64,000 bases of DNA from Microbacterium luteolum. GTDB taxonomy: Bacteria > Actinomycetota > Actinomycetes > Actinomycetales > Microbacteriaceae. Made by a program: the position numbers and the translations under genes. The notes under the pieces were generated by a model, which worked only from the letters and a program-made list of their open reading frames with translations, searched no databases and was not told where the DNA came from. Below are positions 54,073-63,994 of this stretch, one piece after another. Each line of letters starts with the position of its first letter. The stretch's first letter is position 1. The stretch lies in NCBI RefSeq assembly GCF_039533965.1, contig NZ_BAAAUN010000001.1, forward strand, positions 2,516,950 to 2,580,949. The letters are read 5' to 3'.

Positions 54073-55830
54073 ATGAGGCGAGATCACGACAGAGCCAGCG
54101 AGCAGCCCCGCGACCCCAAAACGCACTCGCGCCGCGATTTCTTCAAAGCGGGCGGGATCGCAGCCATCGCCGGAGGCCTGGGAGCCGCGGGCGGCGCGGC
54201 TGCCGGCGCAGCCGTCGGCTATCGCGACGGATTCGCCGCGGGCGCCGATGACTTCGTGGGGCTCCAGCCCCGGTCTGCGCCGGGCTTCGACCACATGGTC
54301 GTGGTGATGGGTGAGAACCGAGCATTCGACAACCTGCTCGGCTGGCTGTATACGCCGGAGACTCTCCCGACCGGCGCCCAGTTCGACGGGCTGGCGTTCG
54401 GCGACTACTCGAACTCGGCTCCGGACGGGACCGTCATCCCCGCTCATGTCTACAACGGCGACACCGACAAGGTGATGGGGTACCCCAACCCCGACCCCGG
54501 GGAGGAGTTCCCGCACGTCAACACACAGCTGTTCGACCATGTCGAGCCACAGGGCAACGAACACCTGTGGGTCGAAGAGATGACCCATCCCTTCAATCGG
54601 CCGGGTTCCACCGAAACTCCGACGAACTCGGGTTTCGTGCACGACTACTTCATCAACTACCGGCGACTGAAGAAAGGCGTCGAGCCGCAAACCGACGACC
54701 TTCGACACATCATGGGCGGCTTCTCTCCCGAGATGCTGCCGGTGCTCTCGACGCTCGCCCGCGAGTTCGCCGTGTTCGATCATTGGTTCTGCGCTGTGCC
54801 GTCGCAGACGTTCTGCAACCGGTCCTTCTTCCACGCATCCACGTCGCACGGCTTCGTGACCAACAAACACGGCGGCGGCTACGGCAAGTGGATCGACGCT
54901 CCGGAGGCGCCCACGATCTTCAACCGGCTCGAGGACGCGGGGCTGAGTTGGCGGATCTACTTCGATGAGCTCCAGCTCGTCTCCTTCACCGGGGTGCTGC
55001 ACGCTCCCGTCCTGGAGAAGTACTGGAAGAGCGACCACTTCGCGACGATGGACCAGTTCTACAAGGATGTGGCGAACGGCGATCTCCCGGCGTACGCCTT
55101 CATCGAGCCACGGATGGCGTACAACCACAACGACTTCCACCCGCCGTTCGGGGCCCTTCGGGAGAGTGAGGTCGACGGGGTGCAGGTGGTCGACAGCGCT
55201 GTCTCCGATGTACGCGCCGGCGAGGCCCTGATCCATGACATCTACACGTCGATCAAGAACTCCGCGTCGGCGACGGGGTCCAACGCCGTGAACACCATGC
55301 TCTTGATCACGTTCGATGAGCACGGCGGCACCTACGACCACGTCCCCCCGCCCGCGGGCGAACCTCCCCACGCGGACGCCGAAGCGGGTGAGATGGACTT
55401 CTCCTTCGATCGCCTCGGATGCCGCGTGCCCGCGATCGCCGTGTCCGCCTACACGCGTCGCGGCACGGTCATCAACGATGAGATGCACCACGGTTCGGTC
55501 ATCAAGACGCTCAGCGAGCTGCATGGACTCGAGCCGTTGACCCGTCGCGACGCCGGCGCCAACGACCTCTTGTCGATCGTGAACCTCGACGCTCCGCGCC
55601 ATCCGGACGATTGGCCGACGACGGTGCCGCAGTGGACCCCCGCCAACCCGCAGGAAGCCCCGCCGCACCCCGGACACGCTCACAAGGACAAGCCGCTGAG
55701 CCCGCCTGCCCGCGGCCTGATCGGGCTCCTGCAGGCGCGGTTCGGACATCACGATGCGCCCGAGCCTCAGACCTACGCCGACGCGTACGAGCAGCTGCAC
55801 AAGCACGGCTCGGATCTCATGGGCGCCTGA
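54073..55830 (+). CDS. Tat-exported phosphoesterase (phospholipase C/acid phosphatase family)
   Basis: 585 residues. The twin-arginine motif SRRDFFKAG (residues 19-27) and a glycine/alanine-rich helix direct export in folded form. The mature protein has the PF04185-type nucleophile region HMVVVMGENRAFDNLLGW, the metal-binding ITFDEHGGTYDHVPPP and the DRLGCRVPAIAVSAYTRRGTV block. These enzymes cleave phosphodiesters or monoesters outside the cell. The C-terminal 80 residues are Pro/His-rich. Confidence 0.9.
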   Translation: MRRDHDRASEQPRDPKTHSRRDFFKAGGIAAIAGGLGAAGGAAAGAAVGYRDGFAAGADDFVGLQPRSAPGFDHMVVVMGENRAFDNLLGWLYTPETLPTGAQFDGLAFGDYSNSAPDGTVIPAHVYNGDTDKVMGYPNPDPGEEFPHVNTQLFDHVEPQGNEHLWVEEMTHPFNRPGSTETPTNSGFVHDYFINYRRLKKGVEPQTDDLRHIMGGFSPEMLPVLSTLAREFAVFDHWFCAVPSQTFCNRSFFHASTSHGFVTNKHGGGYGKWIDAPEAPTIFNRLEDAGLSWRIYFDELQLVSFTGVLHAPVLEKYWKSDHFATMDQFYKDVANGDLPAYAFIEPRMAYNHNDFHPPFGALRESEVDGVQVVDSAVSDVRAGEALIHDIYTSIKNSASATGSNAVNTMLLITFDEHGGTYDHVPPPAGEPPHADAEAGEMDFSFDRLGCRVPAIAVSAYTRRGTVINDEMHHGSVIKTLSELHGLEPLTRRDAGANDLLSIVNLDAPRHPDDWPTTVPQWTPANPQEAPPHPGHAHKDKPLSPPARGLIGLLQARFGHHDAPEPQTYADAYEQLHKHGSDLMGA

Positions 55831-55874
55831 GGCCGGGATCCGTCCTCAGGTGTCCGGCTCGTCCCCACGTCCGG

Positions 55875-55880
55875 TATGGT
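55875..55880 (+). promoter_or_regulatory. -10 element of leaderless antiporter gene
   Basis: TATGGT, 7 bases, then ATG 55888. It shows that the ATG inside this hexamer (55876) is not the start. Confidence 0.55.
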
Positions 55881-55887
55881 CAGAGCC

Positions 55888-57123
55888 ATGCTGATGGTGA
55901 TCGTCGCGAGCCTCGTCGCGATCGTCATCTGGGCGGTGCTGGCGGCCAGGCTCGAGCGATGGCATGTGTCCGGACCTGTGGCGATGGCGTGCGCCGGGAT
56001 CGTCACCGGCCTCGTGGTCGGACCCGACATCGGGACCGACCTGAACACCGACATCGCCGAGAAGACGGCTGAGCTCATCCTCGCCGTGCTGCTCTTCGTC
56101 GACGCGACCGAAGTGCGCGGCGGATTCCTCGCCGGTGAGCGCGGCCTCGTCGGACGCCTGTTGGGGATCGCGCTGCCGCTGACCATCCTCCTGGCATTCG
56201 GTCTGGGCGGTCTGCTCCTCGGGGGTTCGTCGTGGGCGGTCCTGCTGGCCGTGGCCTGCGTGGTGATGCCGATCGACTTCGCTCCGGCGGCAGGTCTGCT
56301 GCGAGACGGGCGGTGGCCGCGGCGAGTGCGGCACACCGTGGCCGTCGAGAGCGGCTACAACGACGGCATCTTCTCCCCGGTGTTCGCCTTCGCGCTGCTC
56401 TACCTCTCGCAGTCCCACACCGAGGACCTCGGAACCGCGGTCGGCGCCGCACTGCAGGCAGCCGGAATCGCCCTCCTGGTCGGCGTGGTCGTCGGGGCTG
56501 CGTCCGGAGCCCTGGTCTGGGTGTCTGTACGACGAGGCTGGACCCGCACCAGCGGCGTCCGCATCGTCATGGTGCTGGTCCCGCTGATCGTCTACGCCAT
56601 CGCGACTCCCCTGGGTGGCAACGGCTTCGTCGCGGCCTTCCTCGCCGGCATCGCGTACAAGCTCTGCCGCAACGCTCGGGCTGACGGGCAGACCGACATC
56701 CCCGCTGCGGAGCTGAGCGCGGTCGAAGACCTGGCCACGACCACCTCGATGATCATGTGGTTCGTCTTCGGAGCCGTCGGAGTCCTGGTGCTGGAGATCG
56801 GATTCCAGTGGACGTGGATCCTCTACGCGCTGCTCGCCCTCACCGTGGTGCGCCTCGTGCCCGTGCTGGCATCCATGCTCGGCAGCCACCTCCCGTGGCG
56901 GGAGCGCATCGGCCTCGGGGTGCTCGGCCCTCGAGGCACCTCGTCGATCGTGTTCGGCCTGCTCGCCTACAACGCGATGAACGACGACGACGGCGACATC
57001 GCGGTCTACGTCATGGTGGTCGTCGTGCTCGCAAGCCTGCTCCTGCACGGTGTGGCGATGGCCGTGCGCGCGAGGAGCGCTCATGCGTCGGGCTCCGAGC
57101 CGCACCCGACGGCGGCTCACTAG
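55888..57123 (+). CDS. CPA1-type Na+/H+ antiporter
   Basis: 411 residues with about 12 helices. LLFVDATEVRGGFL and VACVVMPIDFAP correspond to the conserved helices of the NhaP/KefB group, and VAVESGYNDGIFSPVFAFALL is the CPA1 ESxxND motif. VLGPRGTSSIVFGLLAY is the C-terminal signature. It exchanges a monovalent cation for protons. The same window carries a complete Mrp system, so this is a second antiporter. Confidence 0.87.
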   Translation: MLMVIVASLVAIVIWAVLAARLERWHVSGPVAMACAGIVTGLVVGPDIGTDLNTDIAEKTAELILAVLLFVDATEVRGGFLAGERGLVGRLLGIALPLTILLAFGLGGLLLGGSSWAVLLAVACVVMPIDFAPAAGLLRDGRWPRRVRHTVAVESGYNDGIFSPVFAFALLYLSQSHTEDLGTAVGAALQAAGIALLVGVVVGAASGALVWVSVRRGWTRTSGVRIVMVLVPLIVYAIATPLGGNGFVAAFLAGIAYKLCRNARADGQTDIPAAELSAVEDLATTTSMIMWFVFGAVGVLVLEIGFQWTWILYALLALTVVRLVPVLASMLGSHLPWRERIGLGVLGPRGTSSIVFGLLAYNAMNDDDGDIAVYVMVVVVLASLLLHGVAMAVRARSAHASGSEPHPTAAH

Positions 57124-57200
57124 CGGCCCCGGTTCGCTGCCCGCCGAACCCGATATTCTCGGTCTTCGCCTCCGCCGCGACAGGACAGCTTCCTGCCAGT

Positions 57201-58331
57201 ATGAGGAGCGTGAACTCTCCCAGCACTCCCCCGTCCGATCAGGGCGAGGGTCTCACCACCCCGGTCTCGACGCACTACGGGATGGCGGACTTCGCCCGCG
57301 TCCGCAAGTTCGATGCCCACGTGCACCTCAACGTCGACGACCCGGCCCTCGTCCAGCTGGCGCTCGAAGACGGCTTCGAGCTGATGACGATCAACGTCGA
57401 CGCCCCCGACTTCACCCCCATCGCCGGTCAGCGCGCGATCGCGATCGCGATGGCCGACGCCTACCCGGGCGAGGTGCACTGGTCGACGTCGTTCTCGATG
57501 AGCGGCTTCGGACAGCCGGGCTGGACCGAGCGCGTCACCGAGGATCTGGCCACGGCGGATGCCGAGGGCGCGCGCGCGGTGAAGTTCTGGAAGGACATCG
57601 GCATGGGTGCCGAAGACCCCGAGGGCCACCTGGTCATGCTGGATCACCCGGAGCTGATGGCGGTCGCCGAACAGGCGCGCGCGCTCGGCTTGGCGCTGAT
57701 CGGCCATCAGGGCGAGCCGCACAACTGCTGGCTGCCTCTGGAGGAGATGACGACCGAGAACGATCGCCGGTACTTCAGCCGTCGGCCGCAGTACCACATG
57801 TACCTGCACCCCGAACTGCCCGGACACGACGACCTGATCGCCATGCGCGATCGGTTCCTCACCGCGCTGCCGGGACTGCGCTTCGTCGGCGCGCACCTGG
57901 GCAGCCTGGAGCACGACGTCGACAAGCTGGGCGCGTTCCTCGACCGCTTCCCGGACGCCACGGTCGACATGTCGTCGCGGATGAGCCAGCTGCAGTTCCA
58001 GTCGCTGCAGGACCGTGAGCGCGTGCGGGACTTCTTCATCCGGTACCAGGATCGGGTGCTGTACGGCACCGACCTGTCCTTCCACCCGAGCGCCGACCCG
58101 GTGAAGTTCTGCCGAGCCGCGCACGGCATCTGGACGTCGGATTGGCGCTACCTGGCGACCGACGAGAGCCAGCGGGTCAACGCGCTGGACGCCGACGTGC
58201 CGGGCCTGGCGCTGCCGCGCGACGTCATCGACAAGATCTACTACGGCAACGCCGTCCGGGTGTTCGAGCTCGCGGACTCGGCCGACGACGACAGCGCCGC
58301 ATCCGTCGGAGAGTCCGTTCCTCGACGGTGA
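57201..58331 (+). CDS. Amidohydrolase-superfamily metal-dependent hydrolase
   Basis: 376 residues from ATG 57201; a GTG at 57210 (373 residues) with CAGTAT 7 bases upstream is an equally good leaderless start. The N-terminal HxH is in KFDAHVHLN, followed by LALIGHQGEPHNCWLP, FVGAHLGSLEHDVDKLG and LYGTDLSFHP (metal or catalytic Asp), the layout of the amidohydrolase_2/ACMSD-like TIM barrels. Members hydrolyse or decarboxylate ring and lactone substrates; the substrate here is unknown. Confidence 0.85.
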   Translation: MRSVNSPSTPPSDQGEGLTTPVSTHYGMADFARVRKFDAHVHLNVDDPALVQLALEDGFELMTINVDAPDFTPIAGQRAIAIAMADAYPGEVHWSTSFSMSGFGQPGWTERVTEDLATADAEGARAVKFWKDIGMGAEDPEGHLVMLDHPELMAVAEQARALGLALIGHQGEPHNCWLPLEEMTTENDRRYFSRRPQYHMYLHPELPGHDDLIAMRDRFLTALPGLRFVGAHLGSLEHDVDKLGAFLDRFPDATVDMSSRMSQLQFQSLQDRERVRDFFIRYQDRVLYGTDLSFHPSADPVKFCRAAHGIWTSDWRYLATDESQRVNALDADVPGLALPRDVIDKIYYGNAVRVFELADSADDDSAASVGESVPRR

Positions 58332-58352
58332 CGCGGGCCGGTCGTCGGCTCG

Positions 58353-60428
58353 TCAGTCCTTGCTTCCGCGCACGAGCTCGAGCCCGGCCCCGGCGAACTG
58401 CCGCAGCGTCGCATCGGGCAGGAAGGCCCGCGTGAGTGCGCCGCCGATGCGGGTGAGGTCGCTCTCGTCGCGGAACAGCAGGTACATGGTCTCGTAGCGC
58501 GGGTGGAACTTCTGCTTGAACCGGTGCAGTGATCCGAAGCCGTAAACCGGCTCCAGCGCCTCGGCGAGCTTGTCGCTCAGGGCGGCGATCACGCCGGCGT
58601 CCGGCGGATAGTCGTGCGCGAGCGGGGCGCCCGAGAGCGACATGATCTCGGCGCCCTCCTCCGAGAACTGCCGGGCGGAGGATCCGATGAGGTACTCCAT
58701 CACCGGGGCGAAGCCGCCGTCCCGTCGTCGCATGAGGTCGAGGGTCCAGCCGCGCACCACTCCCTCGTCGCCGTACACGGGGAGCCAGGACAGGAATCCG
58801 TCCACGTCGCCGTTCGGTGCGAGAGCCAGTGCCAGCCGCACCTCCGGATCCTCCGCCTCGTCGAGGGTGCCGAGGGTGAAACGCATCTCCGGGAGATCCT
58901 TGTCGCCCACCCACGCCTCCGAGATCGCACGCAGCTGCTGCTGCACGCCCCACGGCTCGGCCTTGAGCTGCGTCATCTTGAACGTCATCTCCTCGCGGCC
59001 CGCGCGGTTGAGCGATGAGCGCACCGAGTTCCAGCGCTTGCCGGTGAACTCGAGGCCGGCGAGGTCGACGATGGTGTCATCGGCCACGACGATACTCCGC
59101 CACGTCGACGGCACCGCGGCGAGCGTCGCCGCATCGGCGCTGAAGAAGCACGGCACGAGGCCCGCGTGCTCGGCGGCGCTGATGAAGCCGGCGACGGCAT
59201 CCGCTCGTTGCGCTGCAGGCCCGATCGGATCGGCGAGGGCGAGGGCGACGCCGTTGCGGCGCTGGTAGGCGACCACTCCGCCGGGCACCCGCGCGTAGCT
59301 GTTGCCGTCCCAGGTCGTCATCCACGACAGGGTTCCGCCGCCATGCGCGCGCAGCTCCTTCTTCACGTCGTCGACGGTCGGGGCGGGCTGAGCGCCCAGG
59401 GTCGAGCGGCGCTTCGCGCGGAACGCGCGTCGCACCCACACCAGGTAGACGAGCGTGATGAGCCAGAGGAATCCGCTCGCGAGGGCGAGCTCGGTCTCTC
59501 CGTCCCAGCGCAGGTCGAGCTGCGCCTGGCTGAACACGGTGATCAGGGTGAGCACGAGAGCCGCGACCAGCACGTTGAAGATGCCCAGCAGCAGCGCGAG
59601 CACCCAGGCGAACCGTCGTCCGCGGCGCAGGCCGTTCACGATCACGAGGATCACGACGACGTCGATCGCCAGGTCGATGAACCCTCCGGAGGCCGGCTCC
59701 GTCTGTCCGAACGGGCCGTCGGTCGGAACGAAGGTCGTGATGATCTCGACGGCGCCGAGCACCAGCAGCGCGACCACGGCGATCAGCCGCTGCTCGCGCA
59801 CGGTCGTGTGCCGCACGCGCATCGACCGGTCGACGACCAGGATCAGCAGCACGGCGAGCAGATGCTCGAGGTCGGCGACCTTGCCCCAGAAAAGCATCGC
59901 GACGAACACGAAGCCGAGCAGGATCAACCACCCGCGCACCCGCCATGGCGGCCGGAACAGGCCGACGGCAGCGGCGATGCAGGCCATGGTGCCGCCGGAT
60001 GCTCCGACGTCGAGCGCCTGCGCCTGCGTGGTCGCCCATGCCCAGGGGAACTGCGAGAGCGCGAACAGCAGCAGCGCGGTGGCGAAGATCGCGAACAGCT
60101 GGCCGATCCAGTAATAGGCGAGGGCCACGCGGGAGCCGCGGCGGAATTCCACGTACGCCATGCCCCAGAAGCCGGTGATGGTGAAGATGTAGACCCAGGG
60201 CTGGTTCACGAAGAACGTGCCGGTCAGCGGCGTCCACCACTTGCCCTCGGCGAGGTTCGGCAACCCGTAGGCCACGTTCCGGAACAGGTCGGTGTCCTCG
60301 AAGGACGTCCACAGGCCTCGCCAGACGACCCCCACGACGAGGATCAGCAGCACCATCGTCAGGGTCGCGGGTATCCGCCGCACGACGGAGAGGGCAGGGT
60401 GGGGCTTGCGCGCGGGGGCCTCGCTCAT
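58353..60428 (-). CDS. Rhomboid-like domain fused to DUF2156 (LPG-synthase-like) domain
   Basis: 691 residues. Residues about 20-205 have six helices and rhomboid hallmarks: WWTPLTGTFFVN, GASG with Ser144, and His189 in DLEHLLAVLLI two helices later. Four more helices follow. Residues about 345-690 form the DUF2156/MprF-type GNAT pair, with YQRRNGVALALADPIG, KRWNSVRSSLNRAGREEM, GFLSWLPVYGDEG and YGFGSLHRFKQKFHP. MprF-like enzymes transfer lysine from tRNA to phosphatidylglycerol to protect against cationic peptides. The usual MprF flippase is replaced here by the rhomboid-like part. Leaderless TACGCT precedes ATG 60428. Confidence 0.88.
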   Translation of the reverse strand: MSEAPARKPHPALSVVRRIPATLTMVLLILVVGVVWRGLWTSFEDTDLFRNVAYGLPNLAEGKWWTPLTGTFFVNQPWVYIFTITGFWGMAYVEFRRGSRVALAYYWIGQLFAIFATALLLFALSQFPWAWATTQAQALDVGASGGTMACIAAAVGLFRPPWRVRGWLILLGFVFVAMLFWGKVADLEHLLAVLLILVVDRSMRVRHTTVREQRLIAVVALLVLGAVEIITTFVPTDGPFGQTEPASGGFIDLAIDVVVILVIVNGLRRGRRFAWVLALLLGIFNVLVAALVLTLITVFSQAQLDLRWDGETELALASGFLWLITLVYLVWVRRAFRAKRRSTLGAQPAPTVDDVKKELRAHGGGTLSWMTTWDGNSYARVPGGVVAYQRRNGVALALADPIGPAAQRADAVAGFISAAEHAGLVPCFFSADAATLAAVPSTWRSIVVADDTIVDLAGLEFTGKRWNSVRSSLNRAGREEMTFKMTQLKAEPWGVQQQLRAISEAWVGDKDLPEMRFTLGTLDEAEDPEVRLALALAPNGDVDGFLSWLPVYGDEGVVRGWTLDLMRRRDGGFAPVMEYLIGSSARQFSEEGAEIMSLSGAPLAHDYPPDAGVIAALSDKLAEALEPVYGFGSLHRFKQKFHPRYETMYLLFRDESDLTRIGGALTRAFLPDATLRQFAGAGLELVRGSKD

Positions 60429-60434
60429 GCGCTC

Positions 60435-60440
60435 AGCGTA
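60435..60440 (-). promoter_or_regulatory. -10 element of leaderless rhomboid/DUF2156 gene
   Basis: On the minus strand TACGCT, GAGCGC, then ATG 60428. It would allow expression independent of the ATP-grasp gene 39 bases upstream. Confidence 0.5.
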
Positions 60441-60467
60441 TCGGTAGCCGGCGCGCGTCCCGCAGGG

Positions 60468-61484
60468 TCAGAACCCGATGACCTCGCGGTAACGCGGCTT
60501 GTGGCCGGTGCGGATGCCGGTGACGCTGGGCTTGTTCTCGTAGACGCCCGCACCCCAGTTGCCCTCGACGAGGACGGGACCGTCGGGAGACACGACGATG
60601 TCCCATCCGACGTACTGCACCTGCGGCACGACGCGGGCGACCTCGTCGATGAAGGCCCGGACCTCGTCCATGTACGGCAGCTGGAAGTCGGCGATGCGGA
60701 AGCCGCTGTCGGGGTGGTTCTCGTGCACGTGACCGTGCGAGTCGTAGCCGGCGCTGACGGCGTGGCCGTTCTCGTCGAGCATCGTGTAGAAGCCGCCGAA
60801 CGTCATCTGGTCGCTCACCGCGCCACGACCGAACTTCTGGGCCATCGCGAGGATGTGCGCCTTCTCGCCGTCGAAGAACGCGGTGACCCGCGTGGTGTTG
60901 ACGGTGCCGGGGCAGACGGCCGCGAGGTCGTCGTGCTGTCGGATGACCTCTTCGATCAGCAGCTCGCCGCGGGCGAGCAGGCCGCGGTGGAAGTCATCCC
61001 AGTCCGTGACGTCGGCCGCGTGGTACCGGTGCACGCCCGTCCCCGCCTGGCCGACCGGCTCCTTGGTGACGATCGTGCCGAGGCGCTGGGTGAGCTCGCG
61101 CACGGCATCCGCGTTGCCCTCTTCCACGACCAGCCATTCACGGTGCAGGTGCTGCGCGAAATGCCGGTCGAACTCGACCTTGTCCTGGAAGATCCAGCGG
61201 AAGTCCGGGTGGTCGTACCGGTGCGACAGCAGGTTGGAGACCGGGTGGGTCATGAATGTCTCGCGCTCCGCCTTGGTCAGCATGGCGAAGTCGTAGTCGA
61301 TGTAGTCCTGGAACCCGACGTTGTGCCGTGCGGCCGACCACAGCATGTCGACGACGATGCCCGGAACCGCCTTGTGGTGCTGCTTCGAGGCCTCCTTGGC
61401 CCGCTCCATCACCGATCCGATGTCGATGCGACGCGCGCGTCCCAGCAGATAGTGGATGCGGGTCCCGAGGGAAAGACGTGACAT
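60468..61484 (-). CDS. Sugar-transfer-associated ATP-grasp protein
   Basis: 338 residues. The family pattern is visible: LTQRLGTIVTKEPVGQAGTGVHRY (ATP-binding Lys and glycine loop), LIEEVIRQHDDLAAVCPGTVNTTRVTAFFDG, and VGWDIVVSPDGPVLVEGNWGAG with the metal-binding Asp/Glu/Asn set. Members are found with polysaccharide genes and are thought to ligate carboxylate and amine or hydroxyl groups. It precedes the rhomboid/DUF2156 gene on the same strand. Confidence 0.86.
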   Translation of the reverse strand: MSRLSLGTRIHYLLGRARRIDIGSVMERAKEASKQHHKAVPGIVVDMLWSAARHNVGFQDYIDYDFAMLTKAERETFMTHPVSNLLSHRYDHPDFRWIFQDKVEFDRHFAQHLHREWLVVEEGNADAVRELTQRLGTIVTKEPVGQAGTGVHRYHAADVTDWDDFHRGLLARGELLIEEVIRQHDDLAAVCPGTVNTTRVTAFFDGEKAHILAMAQKFGRGAVSDQMTFGGFYTMLDENGHAVSAGYDSHGHVHENHPDSGFRIADFQLPYMDEVRAFIDEVARVVPQVQYVGWDIVVSPDGPVLVEGNWGAGVYENKPSVTGIRTGHKPRYREVIGF

Positions 61485-61577
61485 GAGGCTCCGAGGGTAG
61501 GGGTCCCGACCAGTCTACGGGGGGCACGATGAGCGACCCTGGGACCACACGGGCGCTGGAGTCGGGGCGGCTGCGGC

Positions 61578-62567
<990 letters not shown>

Positions 62568-62627
62568 CCGTCTTCTCCCTCGCTTCGCGCGCTCGGTGGC
62601 ACGTATCGTCCCAGCCTTGCACGTTCC

Positions 62628-63413
62628 TCAGAGGATGGTCGTGAGCACCCCGCCGTCCGCACGCAGGGCGGCGCCGTTGGTCGCCGAGGAGAGAGGACTC
62701 GCGAGGTACGCGACCAGATGGGCGATCTCCTCCGGTCGGATGAACCGCTGCAGCAGCGACGTGTCGCGCACGAGCGACCCCTTGAGCTGCTCCACGTCGA
62801 CGGACTGCGCGGCGGCGATGCTCTCGACCGCCGCTGCGACTCCATCGGAGTACGTCGGTCCGCCGAGCACCGTGTTCACCGTGACGTTCGTGCCGCGTGT
62901 GAGCTTCGCGAGGCCGTTCGCCACGGCGAGCGCGGCCGCTTTCGTGGCGCCGTAGTGGATCATCTCCGCCGGCACGTCGACGGCCGATTCCGTGCCGATG
63001 AAGATGATGCGCCCCTCGTTCCTGGCCAGCATCCCCGGCAGCAACCGGCGCGACAGGCGCACGGCAGCCATCATGTTGAGCTGGAAGTACCGGGACCACT
63101 CCGCGTCGTCGATCTGCGCGAACGGCGCGACGTCGAAGACGCCGGCGTTGTTCACCAGGATGTCGACCTCCCCGAGGGCTTCCAGGAGCGCGTCCACCTG
63201 GGCAGGATCGGCGAGGTCCGCCGCGATCCCCGAGATGTCGGCGCCAGGCGCTTCGGCGCGGAGCCGGTCCACCGCCTCGGCGACGCGGGCCTGCGAGCGG
63301 CCGTTGATGACGACACTGGCGCCTTCGATGGCGCAGGCGAGAGCCGCCGCGCGACCGATCCCCTGCGTGGAGCCGCTGATGAAGACCCTTTTGCCGGCGA
63401 TGTGGAGATCCAT
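62628..63413 (-). CDS. SDR-family oxidoreductase
   Basis: 261 residues from ATG 63413; an ATG at 63437 would add 8 residues but overlaps the operator. Cofactor motif SGSTQGIGRAAA, VDILVNNAGVF (NNAG), Ser in IGTESAV and the YGATK catalytic Tyr-Lys are all present, so a classical short-chain dehydrogenase. It is divergent from the MarR regulator and lies next to its two operators, so it is probably repressed by it. Confidence 0.92.
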   Translation of the reverse strand: MDLHIAGKRVFISGSTQGIGRAAALACAIEGASVVINGRSQARVAEAVDRLRAEAPGADISGIAADLADPAQVDALLEALGEVDILVNNAGVFDVAPFAQIDDAEWSRYFQLNMMAAVRLSRRLLPGMLARNEGRIIFIGTESAVDVPAEMIHYGATKAAALAVANGLAKLTRGTNVTVNTVLGGPTYSDGVAAAVESIAAAQSVDVEQLKGSLVRDTSLLQRFIRPEEIAHLVAYLASPLSSATNGAALRADGGVLTTIL

Positions 63414-63437
63414 AGGTGCGTCCGTTCCTGTCAACAT

Positions 63438-63488
63438 TTACTTGTCTAGGAAAGTAAGCCTAGCCCATTTACTTTCCTGAGCAAGTCA
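63438..63488. promoter_or_regulatory. Two MarR-type operators between SDR and MarR genes
   Basis: Each site is a 20-bp inverted repeat, TTACTT-N8-AAGTAA (63438-63457) and TTACTT-N8-AAGTCA (63469-63488). The two sites are inverted copies of each other (AGGAAAGTAA on opposite strands), centred 31 bp apart, three helical turns, so dimers would sit on the same face of the DNA. Confidence 0.75.
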
Positions 63489-63493
63489 TGTCC

Positions 63494-63499
63494 TAGGGT
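63494..63499 (+). promoter_or_regulatory. -10 element of leaderless MarR gene
   Basis: TAGGGT, 6 bases (GGATCC), then ATG 63506. The second operator ends 5 bases upstream, suiting autorepression. Confidence 0.6.
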
Positions 63500-63505
63500 G
63501 GATCC

Positions 63506-63994
63506 ATGGCACTCACGGGATCAGCAGACGCGCTCGGGCCGGACGAACTCGAGACCTGGTCCGCACTCGCGACCCTGCTCGAGTGGCTGCCGACCGCACT
63601 CGACGCGCAGCTGCAGCGCGATTCGGGCATCAGTCATTTCGAGTACGGCATCCTCTTCGCCCTCGCCGAGGCCGATGAGCGCACGCTGCGGATGAGCGAA
63701 CTCGCGAGCTACGCGAACAGCACGCTCTCGCGCCTGTCTCGAGCCGTCGCGCGTCTCGAGGCGAAGAGCTGGGTCCGTCGCGCTCCCGACCCGACCGACG
63801 GACGCATCACGCTCGCGACGCTGACCGATGAGGGAGCGGATGCCGCGCGCGCCGCCGCGCCTGGGCACGTCGCACTCGTGCGTCGGCTCGTCTTCGATGC
63901 GCTCACGCCGACACAGGCGACGCAGCTGCGCACCGCGAGCCGTCGCATCACCGGTGCGATCCGTGAGCAGGACGGGTGGATGCCGCGCGTGTGA
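63506..63994 (+). CDS. MarR-family transcriptional regulator
   Basis: 162 residues. The winged helix is intact: GISHFEYGILFALAEADERTLRMSELASYANSTLSRLSRAVARLEAKSWVRRAPDPTDGRITLATLTDEG, with the DxRx wing tip. The C-terminal helices end RRITGAIREQDGWMPRV. It should bind the two operators upstream as a dimer and be released by a small aromatic or electrophilic compound. Its target is the divergent SDR gene and itself. Confidence 0.93.
   Translation: MALTGSADALGPDELETWSALATLLEWLPTALDAQLQRDSGISHFEYGILFALAEADERTLRMSELASYANSTLSRLSRAVARLEAKSWVRRAPDPTDGRITLATLTDEGADAARAAAPGHVALVRRLVFDALTPTQATQLRTASRRITGAIREQDGWMPRV

Noticed and set aside
59166-61481. A 771-residue plus-strand frame
   Set aside because: It runs antisense across two well-supported minus-strand genes (rhomboid/DUF2156 and ATP-grasp).
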